Translations under genes and position numbers: made by a program
Assembly (NCBI RefSeq): GCF_029227915.1
Contig: NC_079876.1
Coordinates: forward strand, 25,517,828 to 25,581,827
DNA: 64,000 bases
Reading direction: 5' to 3'
DNA from: Hydractinia symbiolongicarpus
Lineage: Eukaryota; Cnidaria; Hydrozoa; Anthoathecata; Hydractiniidae
Notes under the pieces: generated by a model
What the model was told of the DNA's origin: nothing
Databases searched by the model: none
The model's input: only the letters and a program-made list of their open reading frames with translations
Shown: positions 47,150 through 59,400 of the stretch, piece after piece
Layout: each line of letters opens with the position of its first letter
Position numbering within the stretch: position 1 is the stretch's first letter

Positions 47150-47421
47150 CTATGTTTTTGATAACGTAGTGTAGCATGATTCAGGCGTAGGTTTCAATTC
47201 TGTATAATTTGATTTCATTTCAATATCTTCTTGATTGCCTGCAGCCGCAGTGTCGTCGTATATGTCAGAATAAACTGGTTCATTTCCAACAGTTTCTTTT
47301 TCTTGGCATTTTTCTGTGATTTTCTTAGAGCGTTTACACACCACGTAACAAACAGCGACAATAAGAATCATGAAAGCCAGTCCTCCAGCAGTGCTACCAA
47401 TGAGAACACCTTTAGACAACC
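47150..47421 (-). CDS. Gene M last exon: transmembrane segment and ITAM tail
   Basis: GVLIGSTAGGLAFMILIVAV then CYVVCKRSKK, then EPVYSDIYDD and SNYTELKPTPESCYTTLSKT. YTEL-x7-YTTL meets the ITAM rule YxxL/I-x(6-8)-YxxL/I. The upstream acceptor used in gene P is changed here (CAAGAACT), and reading from it hits a stop; the downstream TTGTAG acceptor keeps the frame, so I start at 47421. Stop TAG at 47152-47150. Confidence 0.9.
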
Positions 47422-50400
47422 CTACAAAATTAGTTCTTGAAATTTAATTGTAATTAAATATATTTATATATATATACTCTAAACTCTTTAATTTTTTTTA
47501 CATACCTTTGCCATTTGTATTCTTCGAGCAAACTAAACCATTTCCTTCGAAGCCGTCTTTACATTTGCAGGCGTGTGAATACAATTTTAGTATGTTTTTG
47601 CAATCAGCATATTTGCTGCATTGTCTGAGCGTACTTTGTGAACATATGTCTGCTTCTATGACAACAAGAGAAGATTCTGGACAATTGAATTGCAATACAC
47701 TAAAATCAAAATACTGTTGAAGCAAATTATTTATGTACATGATATCACATCCTCATTGTGACAGGCATATTTGATATTAAACTTAATAATTAAACAAGTA
47801 TTGAAAACCTTCAGATTAGCTAAAACCAACTTTCTGCCCGTTCTAGGTATAAATATTAATTTATGATTATTTTCTGTTTTGCTTATTGATCAAATATAAA
47901 GAAAAAACTTGAGGATTCTAATAAGTTAGCTAAATTTCATTATTGAACAGATTTATAGCTCTCATTTAATGCTATTTGCCTAGTGAAAAAGTAATTTCCA
48001 GCTCATGCTCCTATGATAACAAAGTTACAAATTTCACAGCCCCAAGAAAAGTACCCTCATCTTGTCGTGGTTCCGTTTTAATTTATTTGAAGCGCTGCAT
48101 TCTATGTGATTCTACTATGCAGCAGGCTAAAGAATCGTTGAAAGTCCCTTATACATTTAAAATTGATATTTTCCAAGCGGTTTTGGCTATAAACATCGCC
48201 GTCGGAACTATCTGCTGATTTGATTTCTTGCTATGAGAACTTTTTCAGGGAAGTGAAGTTCCCATTACCAATCTCCTACCTTTTTTGATAGATAATCCTA
48301 AATACACTCTCACATTAGTAAAGACACTTGAAGATTTTTAAGTTTTATTCATACCCTGAAATGTCGTTGAGTTGGGTATTATTTTAGCTTGAAATGTATT
48401 TTCAGGTAAAAACACATTTCCATTGAATCGAGCAACCATTTTTTCGAACGCATTCTTTACTTCATAAACTCCAATTAAAATGTTACTGTTATAGGAGAGT
48501 GTAAAACTCACTTTGCCAAAAGTTCTAAAAGTAAGAAATGTGAACATTAAGCAAAATTTAAGCTTTCTCGAAGTTTTTCAAGCACATTATTGAAAACAAA
48601 GAAAATATTCTTGTATTAAAAAGCTTTTTTCCGTTACTATGTTTTTAAAATAAAGCAACAAAAACCAATGTTTCACAATACAGATGATTGGTGATCTCAA
48701 GGATGTGAATACAAGATCTTAAATAGGCCAACCAAATAAAACTTTCCTTGTATTACATGCAATATACATGTGCATGAATGATAAATGTCACATGTGAGGA
48801 CATGATTTTATCAACTTACACTGGCTGTGATATCACAATCGATGCATTGAAACCAAGCAATTCCAAAAACATGTCTTCGAGCTAATGAAAAAGAAAGAAA
48901 GTGATCAAACAAAACGCAAATAAATAAATTAAAATGAGAACCATTCTTTAAACTCAGCAATAAGCAGCTTTTAATAGATTTGAACAAATTTTATAAGCGC
49001 CAAAGAGTGGAACGTTAAAAAGAGTGGAACATTAAAACGTTTTTCTACTTTTAGAAACGAAAAATATAACTTACATTCTCTCTTAGCTCCTTCATAAATT
49101 TATTTAACAGCAGACTTTTGTTGATGTCATCTATTCTGATGATCACACCGTGAGTACGCGCCGTCAAGCCATAAATTTGCGTAACAATCAAAAAGGTTTG
49201 ACCACCTAGAGAACACTCTTTAGTTATATCAATTATATCTTGTTTCACCGATAAAAATAATAACGGAAATAAACCTTACTGGTTATTTTATATTCATCTG
49301 ATGTGTCTATAATGTGGAAGTAAAAGTTAAAAGTTTTTAAGATGCGGCTGATTTTTTTTAGTGATTTTTACCCAAAGTATTAAAATTACACACATTAGCT
49401 CATTATCTTGCTTAAGCATCTTTCTGGGTTAATTATAAAAAACACAGGATAGGCATTGTAAAAAAATTATAATTTGATAACAGGAAAAACAGATGTAGAA
49501 GATAATTATTTATTTTCTTAATTAATTTTTGTTTTTATTGGTTTATATTTTCCCAAATGCAAAAGCAATTTTATTTTGTGTTTGTGAAAACTAGAGCACA
49601 AAAAATGTAAGACCTTAAAAGTATTTTTACCTTCCACTATAACGTGTATTTCATCCATTATTTCCTGAACAACAGTATTTTCCCTTACTATAAAACGACA
49701 CGTGTAGACTCCACCATCTGATACGTCTAAGTTTTTTATAGATATGCCATACATCTTCCCATCGACAAATACATCGTATCGATTGTCTTTCCAGTCTTTA
49801 AAAATAGCAATTGTTCCATTGTCACCATCTGCTATTTGTATCGCGTCTTTAGTGCAGTTTAGAATCACAATTGTATAGTAAGGAGCTATGGACCATTTTA
49901 ATGTAACGGATTTTCCAGCAATGACAAAAATGTTTTGGTAATTTGTCTTGACTAAATACAAAAAGATGACAAAAACGCATCAGTGTTATTAAATGTTCTT
50001 TTGGTTACATAATTATTTATTACATCTATGCCGTTACAAAGGTGTTGCTAGGGGGATAAACAAGGAAAATATCAATCTAGCGCAATGACGTTATTCCTGA
50101 CCCCAATGACGTCATTTCTGACCCAGATGACGTCATTGTATTGTTCTCTTTACTTCACACATCTTTAAATGCCATATTCTAAACATGTGCCAAGTTTAAT
50201 GAAACAAACATAAATATTTCTGAAAAAAGTTCTTTTTTTATCTTTATCGTTACAATACGAAGCCTTCGTACGACGTTATTAATTGTTAAAAAATTAAAAT
50301 TTATTTCATAATTGATCTTAATATTTTTTGCTCAACCATTACCATGTTTTTATTATTTTTGACAATTACTACCTGGTTCAATTATTTTTATGTTTTAAGA

Positions 50401-53400
50401 ACAGTCGGTAATTTGGTATGATAGATGACTTAGGCGCTAAATAATTATATTTCCTGTGGAAAATCTCACTTAATCAAGGAAGTAAACAATTATGCAGATG
50501 CATTTAGATGGCTTTATTTAATATCCTAGAATCCAGAATATAAAAAGGTTCGTGGGTTTTTGACGAACAGTTAAGGAAATATTAGAATTATTTTTTTTTT
50601 TGATGTCATCAACCCGTATATTCTGACACAGATTGGTTGCCCAGCTTTGTTGATTTGAACCAAGTTTTGTTTCAGGTAGCCCCTACTTACCTTTGCAGGA
50701 GTTGTCGTCAATTATTTTTACCCTTGTTAAGTTATTACGCCTTAACCTTATAACTGCGATGTAGTGGCTTCAGTAATACAACAGGAAACGACACAAATGT
50801 TAGGAAATAGAAATTTCACATCGTTAGTAATAACTGATTAGCTCCGTTAAAAAATCTTTTTCAGCCAGCAGTTCTAACGTGGCGTTTCACGCACAAGTTT
50901 GTTTCCCATCACTTGAGGCTTTGTTTTTAAATGAGCGATCCATTTCCCTTAATGATTTTAATGTCGTAACATCAACTCCAAATAATTTTATTTTAGAAAT
51001 TAAGTAGAGCTTGATGATTTACTGGAAGAAACCCGAACTTAGTAAAAACATCACATTATCTCCTTTAAATTAAATTTCTTATTATATTAAATCAATAACT
51101 TTCTTATAAAAACTAAAACATTTAAGAAATAAGGAATATACTTAATATGTGGTTGAACTATTACAGCATCCTTAATTACTAGTCGTTAGCCCGTGGAAAA
51201 ATCCACGGGTTTGCCCGTCCTTTTTATACCGCATTGCGTGCTTCTCGCTATTGCGCAGCTAAGCTACCATTTTGCGTGAGCGGCAGACGGACGGACGGAC
51301 GGAGAGACGTATACTGGCATTATGATATAGATAATCATCAGCGAAATAACTTACGTAATTCTCCCGGTATAAAATTTACAAATTCACTAAAATCTCCTTC
51401 TCCAATAACATTAACAGCTTTTGCTCTAACTTGACACATCATTTCTGGTTTTAGGTTTGCTATATTGTACTTTAAGTTCGTGATATTTATCAAGGCATTA
51501 TCTCCCTTTCCTCTGTAGTGTATTCGGTAGTGTATTGTGTAGTACATTATTGGCTTATTTCCTGTGTAAGATGGTGGTGTCATCAAAATTTCAATCGAAG
51601 TTGAAGACTTTAAAACAATCTTCAAAGTTGGAGGGTCTGGTTTTTCTAAAACATGCGAAAGAGAAATAACTAAATAATATAGGTGATGGATAGAAGAAAA
51701 TTGTCTACAATTGTTTTTCTATTCTAGCAGAGATTGGCGACTAAAACTTAAAAAGAGGTACCACATTTTGAACAAGCAGATGAAGCATTGCAATATTAAT
51801 TGGCCTGTCTAATCTAACTTTCCTTGCATTTTCTTGTTGACTATTTTTATCACCTTATTTATTTTCGTTCCAACTAATTCTAAATATTGTCTGTAGTTCT
51901 TAGATGTATCTTTAAAATTTCCAGACAACGGTTTAACTCAATGAACTGTACACTTTCTTTGACAACATCTTATAAGGGATTATTTAATAAACTGATTGTA
52001 GCTTAGCCGATTTCTACTTGCCGAATTAAGAACGCGCGGAGCGTGTTAGAGTAAATACTTTCCCTGTTCCTGTCCCTATCGCGTTTTAATTTCTAGTTTA
52101 AAATTGAATATGCAGCATTAAAAAATTTTGAAATAAAGGTAAGATTAAATGTTGCAGAATGATATTATCTATGTTTTAATATCCGCCCTCTGTCTGTCTG
52201 TGAGCTAAAATGTAAAATATGGGGATTTTTTAATCGAAAACGCCATTAAAAATGCACATATAATCATAGTAATTTCATTACTTTGAGGTAACAGGCAGAC
52301 AAGGATAGGCGAAATAGCGATAAAGGACATTTAGAAGCAATAAGGACCAATACAGCATCGTAAATCATCTTAGATATCATATTGAAGCCCAAATATAACT
52401 GAAAATGATAGAAAGATGTGACAAATATTTAACATCCATAATTTATTCCACATGAGCTTGCTTTTAAATCCCGTTCTTTTGGTAAAAGGTAACCTTGAAC
52501 CTTCAACTAGCTATTTTCTTCCACATTCTGCATAGAAACATACCGAATTATTGCAAGTAGCTAAACCCATTCGAAGCAACAACAATGAATTTTAAATCTC
52601 TTATATTATTTAGGTAGGTATTATTTAGCTTCATCAGGCTATTTAGTATAGCATTTTTAACAAACACGCTCCCTTGTATTGTTTTGCTTCCTCGTTAAAC
52701 AATTTTTCGATTTTATTTTTATGTATTATATTGTGCAGACTGATTCTTGTTTTTATTCGTTAGCAGGTTGTCTTTATTCAAGCAATAAAGGGAGTATCAA
52801 TATCTTGTATATTGAGTGGTCTGGTTATCACACAATGTTAATAAGAATGTGCGAGAATGGAGGGAAGCAGCAATGACGAAGAAAATGGCCTTCGTAAGCG
52901 TAGCATGTTATCTCCGTCGGCTTGTTGAGGTCGCGAAGAACTTGGATTGGCTATTAGTGAAAATCGAGCCTCGTGATCAGTCAATTACGCGTTAGAGACA
53001 GACACAATACGGCTATGATTAAAGAGATGATATTATTATGCCTACGCATTTTACATTTTACATTATATATTTTTAGGGCTAAAAAGGAAATAGTTAATTG
53101 TCTTTCCAATTTTTATTTTTATTTATATTTCACAGACTGTATAGCAAACTGCAAAATTATCTTGACGCTACTTACTACTAAAAATCATATAAATAAAATC
53201 TAGGTATCACATGGTTCGTATCTGCGACAATATTACATGCTATTGCAACTTTTTGCATATTTCATCACAATTGTCAGTTAAGAGAAAAGGATTAACTACA
53301 CCGGAATGCAGATAAAAAAAGCCTTTCAAGACAGAGTTTCTCTCCAAAGAATGAGAAGCCACTGGAGAACTTCTGTATTCTCACCTTTACAGGGATGATC

Positions 53401-56400
53401 GAAAAGCTAATGGATTTCGGCTGTACTGAAACAAACACCTATGAATGTGGAAACATGAGGATTGGTGAAATTCACCCATGCTTGGATCTGGTGCGGGCCC
53501 TTGAATTTTGTATTTAAAATTGACTTACCAGTTGCTGCAAAATGGAACGCCTTTTCTATTTCACCTGCTGTGTTATTGGCTTTACATGTATAATTACCAG
53601 TACTGTCTCTTGTTACAGGAATAATTGTATATGACACTGCTTTTCCCGGTTTGCCAGTAGAAATTGCAGCGACATTACTGCTGTTCTTCCAAGTTAAACT
53701 TGCTGGAGGGTTTCCATAATCATTTGTGTAGCAAGTCATGTTAAATGCTTCACCTACTTTCCCTTCGTCCGTACCAGATGGCACAAATATTAACCCAGAT
53801 GCTTTATCTAAATAAAGAACGGCTTATCTTGATAACGTGATAAGTTATCTATAACTTAAAATTAATGTCTAAACAAATTAGCGAATATTTAAATAAGGAA
53901 CAGTTTTCTTAACTTTATGAATTTGATAAAAACCTATGTTTGTGAATTATGCTCAAAACATAACTTAATATAATTTAACATAATTGTTCTTGTAAACACA
54001 AGTTAATTATCTTTCAATTGTGTATGACCAAATGTTTGTATCTTAATTTATCTTAGCTTCGCAGGAAAATTTTTCACGTGTCAACATAATAAGATATTGT
54101 GCATCACGCGCTTTTCAAAAAAATGTGAGGTTTAAAAAAAGTAAATTAGCTATTAATTTTCTTAATTGATGTGCATAAATGAAATGTTACATGCAATTTG
54201 TATTTTTTATGTATTCTTTCGATATTTTGACATACATATGTCTAACGGGATAATGGTGATACAGATGATAGTGATATTGATAGTGATGGTGATGATAAAG
54301 ATAACAAGAAGCTTGAAGGCTTGAAGATTCTCTATGGCATAGACATCCAATTTTGTGCTGACAGATATGGCTATGATGAGAAGAAACCTTTTTATGCTTT
54401 ATATATAAATGTCGTTTTCCAGGGCTTTTTTATTGATTTCCGATATGTCGGAAAGGCTTAACGCGAACTAAGTGTGGGAACTCAGCTAAATCTTTCACTA
54501 ATGATATAAAAATGTCACTATATAGTAATTGTTTTTGTCGGAATAGCCCGAATGTCAGGCTGGCCAGGCTATTGGTGTAGGAACTCCACAGGTCCGACGC
54601 CAAGTACTGAATTTCTCGATTTCAACATTCATTAAAGGTCGAATCTTGGACGTTTGTAGTTGGTTTTTCAACTCCAAAGTCGTCCATAAGGGTTATTGCT
54701 TTTTTGATGTCAATTAAGTAGCGCCTATCCTGAAATATTGGATCTCGAGGCACCTTCCTTGCCCAGGGAATACATATATTCCACGTGTGTAGTTTTGAAC
54801 CTCTTACAGTGATTCAAATTTCAAACGGACTGGCTTACCATAAACGGTTATTTGCTTCGACTGTTTCGGCTATGTAAATCGAACAAATCAATTTACGGAT
54901 TACCCCGAAACTTATGCCACCAATAATGCACATCCATGTCCTTTATCTGAACTTCACGAACAATACGCATGCAAGTTAGAGGTCTCAGTTCCTTCTTTGA
55001 TAATATAAGAATGTTTTCCTAAAACTTGTATCGTCAGAACATCATGAAGAGTTAATTGATTTTGAATTTCACACATACTTAAATACTGGTTATTGCTAAC
55101 CGTCTAGATTTTTCAAGCAGGCAAAACGGGTTTTTAGGCATTCTGATAGGCTAAGCGCTCTTGACGACGGGCAGATAGGAGCGGCATTGCTAGTCTTCAA
55201 GAAAAATTGTAGCTTAATATGTAAACAAGCATAAAAAAGAGTTTCAAGAAGAATTGAAAATGATTATCTAGCTCCTACAATACATTTATCGATAAAAACA
55301 TTTTAAAGGAAAGAAAGAACAACAATGTTCAGTTTTACTGTTAATTTAGCGTCAATACATTTGCCTGGAAAAACTTCTTCATCATGGCTAGTAAGCTTAT
55401 TACCTACCTAGCTAGGTACATTGTCCACAAAAAACGATGATGAGATACCCAGTTTTATCAATAATACCAAATACAGGACGACGAATTTATAACAAATTCC
55501 TCCCCTTCATTTTCAGACTCGTTCCATCAGCTTTTAGTTACTCAATTAATATAAAATTCTCGAACCCCTTGTCATTTTTGCCTAGCTAGTCGAAAATTTT
55601 ACTTCAATATTCGCTGTAACTAAACTTCACTTGCTCATTTAACTTTACACATTCTTATGTAAGTGTCGAACATTGTAATGTTTCGTTTACGAGGATTTAT
55701 TCTATAAAAAGTGCGTCGAAAAGAGGTTTGAGGATTTAGTCCGGATAAGTTTCGGTGGTCAAGGGTCTAGCCTGCCACTATCTATCTCCCCGGGTGATTT
55801 TAAACATTCCGCCTTCACCGGCGGAAATCAACAAGATGCCTTTTGTCTTAATTATCTGTGCAACAAAATACTATCCTTGGTTCGCACATAGTAGAAGTTT
55901 CTATTAGTTCTACTCTGCATCTAATTAATTAATTTTTTTAATGACTGCAAAAAATATTATGTCGCCTTACCCTCTGGTCGATTTTCCTATTAAAAATTGT
56001 CAACCTCGCACCCAGTACGGTTTCTTCCTTACCTGATAATATTTCCTCGCATTTTTTTCTCGCCATCCTTATTTCAAAGCGAGCCAATTTTTTCGCAGAT
56101 TAGGGTTGAAAAATCGGGGCGGATGTTGTTGTTCACAACCCACCTATGCTTTCATGAAATACACGTCTTATGGAGAATAAACATTTCCACAACTTAGAAC
56201 AATAAATACAAGACATAAGTTAAGCCCAAGTGAATCGTGCGGAAACGTAGCGGGTATATAGGTAAGGTAGTCTACGTCTGATACAAGAATTTTCTTAGGT
56301 AAGTTAAAATGTTCACATAAACGTTATTGAGGCGCTGAAATTACCATAGAGTATAGGTAATTTTTTTTGTTGTTTTGTAGTAAATGGTGCCGGTCCTTTT

Positions 56401-59400
56401 CTTGTGATTATATTTAAGGCCAACGTACCCTCAATAATTATGGTTTGTCTTGTTGTCAATCAAGACGAAGGTCCTTAATAAAGACCACGTCTAAAGTTAA
56501 GTTAGAACTTGCTGCATGCTTCCAACTTTTTGAGTATTTTAAGCTCCCCGAAGCCTCCAGTTTTGACATTCACCATGATCTTCCTAAATAATAAACTAAC
56601 CCTGCTTCTGAGAGCTCATTTCAAAAATATTCTAAGTAGAAGTTTAAATATGCTGAAGTACGGTATGCTTTGAATGAAGAAATAAAATGGTCTGAAGAAT
56701 AACTTGTGAATTTATTTTTTTAAATCTTAATATGAATTTTATAACAGAACTTTTGTATTAACAAGGAAAAAAGCTAAAAAACAGCTTTATTTTTTCCAAG
56801 AACACGAAAAAGTTTACCGGGTAGCTATTAACATATTTAACCCTCTGTTGACGTAGGTGAATGTTTTTCAATGCCGAGTTGCAATAAACAGGGTAACTTA
56901 TACTCCCAAAGATTGCAGTAAATGGGTGCATGATTGACAAAGTGTAGTTCAATATAATACCTCTTTGCCGAAATAAGTTTAACTAAATTAATGCCACTTT
57001 TAGCCTCTATTTCTACATTCTTCGTCCTTTTTTAGCCTGCCCTTATTTTCGCCTGCTTTCATTTTCGCCTGCCCTAACTTCGCAACCCAGAAAAAATTAA
57101 AGCAAGAAGGACTAGTGTTATAAGTGCTGATATATATACTCTATATAAGTTTTACTTCCATCATAAAGTTATTAAGTCGAACAGAGGAAGAACTGGTACT
57201 CCTCGTTCAAGATTATTGTGATTTAGTCGGACTACACGATAATAAATAAACAAGGAGATAGTACTCACAATAAATATCCCTAACTGATACATTTGCAGAA
57301 GCTTTGTCACTTTGCGTAAAAGCTTGTGACACAGCAGTGCAACTATAATTTGTTCCAACGATAGAACGATTTACATTCTCCACAACAATCATACTAGATA
57401 TCTGTCCATAAATGAGAACATCATTTCTTTTCCAAATAAAATACCAAGCTATTTCTTCACCCTCCACGTTACATGTGATACTCATATTATTTCCTTCAAT
57501 TGTTGGTGTGATCACAATATTGACCTTCAATGTAACTACATAAACATTTAGACAAAAAAATTAATTGATGTCTAGTTACAGGTGCATGTGTTTCAGTCCC
57601 TTATATGATATCATCTCCTGCTCAGGGCAACTGTTTTAAGTTGTCAGAAAAGAAAGTAGTTGTACTAGTGGCAGTAGTGGTAGTATTGTTCATCGTTGAT
57701 ATTAAAGAACTGTTATAGCTAGGTAACTAATACTTTTTTTCTAACTTCGCTCCGTTTTAAAAATTGATAATATCACAGCCCTTTTTCAGACCAAACATGT
57801 AACAATGAAATCATGTAACAATGAAAAATAACAGAAAAAAACAGCTAAATGACGAGGTCTTGTCCTCAACTTCGGTTCCAGGGGCTTTCGCCTTTTTGAC
57901 ATTGAGGTCCGCGGCAAAAAAAACATGGTACAAACTTGCAAATTCTGTAGTGCGATTGGCTTACATCCAACATAATTTAATTGCGCGCATAATGTATGAA
58001 ACGATTTACTATAAAGATGGCGGATTTTGTTACAAAAACATAAGATAAGAGGATTCCACAGACTATGAAAAATGTTGAAAAATATTGAGTAAAGAAACGG
58101 TGAGCTAAATACTTTTATAAAAGATGCTATTTTGGCAGATTTTTATTATTGACATATTGAATGATAATAAAGGTCGTTTTTTAAGCTTTGTAAAAAACAT
58201 GACTTTAGCGATTTAACTGGCTGAGAAACCACATATGGCTAGCTAGCTAGTTATCTCGCTAACATGTACATAGGTAGACTTAAAAAGCCATTACTTAATA
58301 AAAATGAATCTTATTTTTTATTGATTATTCTACTGAAAAAAACGAATGCTTTTTTAAAAGTGTAGTTTTAGTCAAATCAGCTAAATGAATCTTCCAATTT
58401 TAAACAGCTGATGTGACTACTTAACAAGTTTAAGGTTTTGTTGGTGTGTCTTGTATAGCTAGCAAGCAGACACATCACACTGATGCAAAAGTTGGCCACA
58501 CCAGTCACATGTAAGCTAGGTAGAAAAATGTCATGTTTCGAAACAAAATTTGTGTAAAACATCACAAAAAGAATTTGCAGCCGAAAACGTACAAACTAAA
58601 GAAATTTTATGTTATTTTGGTGTATGATGTACATCTTGAATTTGGGTCGAGCTTTAAATTGGTAAGGCCTTTCTTAGTTACAAATTTTTTAGCTTGTTGA
58701 TGTAGCATCTAGCACTTTTATTTTATCAACATAGTCCGGGAAATGTGAACAAAACCTTGACCTATCAGGCCATCAGTAGAGAATTTTTTATGCTAAAGCA
58801 CATTATATTGCTGTTTAAACGCAGCATATATTGCTTCTGGGAAAACTTCAACCATAGTTCAACATATATCCCAACAAAATCAGCTTTATCTAATCACATG
58901 TTACCACACTTTGTTGACCAATAACGCTTCTTAAAAACTTTAATCACTATAAAGTATAGTTTCAGGGTGAACAAATAAATATATTTTAAATTTGGCTTTA
59001 AAAAAAAATTCTAAAGTCATTGAAAAACATAAATAAGCAAAACACATAGCCTCCCGCCATGTGTGAAGAATGAGGGCTCACTCAAGTTGCTTTTACTTGC
59101 TGCAGAAACTGTAACAGCCAGAAAAAGGGACTTGTTTAGCCGTCAAGTAAGCGCTACCGGGCTTAAAGCAGGCAACAAACCTTGAGCACAAGGATGGTCT
59201 TCTCCTCTAATAAACATTGCATCAACACCAACAACATCAGCATTCTGTGCAACAAGAAATTAAGGGTGAATTGTATCAAGTGAAATGCATATCCATCATG
59301 ATTCGAATACATTATAAATCCGGTGTCTGGGTGTCAATTCACCTTTCTCTTTTTTTCAATATTTTGCGTTGAAAGTACCTATTACATCAGCCTGATGTTG

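Larger units (their letters stand above)
49952..51354 (-). other. Gene M intron where gene P carries five more FN3 domains
   Basis: 1.4 kb. No FN3-like exon in either strand; strings such as TGGTTAAAACCTGATCC are absent. It holds a family C repeat (50520-50800), a family B hairpin repeat (51178-51340) and a GACGTCAT-type tandem (50082-50135: three CAATGACGT or GATGACGTCATT units). Confidence 0.6.

Noticed and set aside
47976-48218. 80-codon + strand frame opposite an intron of gene M, Cys-containing (RGSVLIYLKRCILC)
   Set aside because: No family recognised and no counterpart in the matching gene P intron; could be a fossil, but support is too thin to call a gene.
50082-50140. TGACGTCA motifs as CRE enhancer sites
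   Set aside because: They occur as a short tandem inside an intron; repeat origin is simpler and no promoter is nearby.
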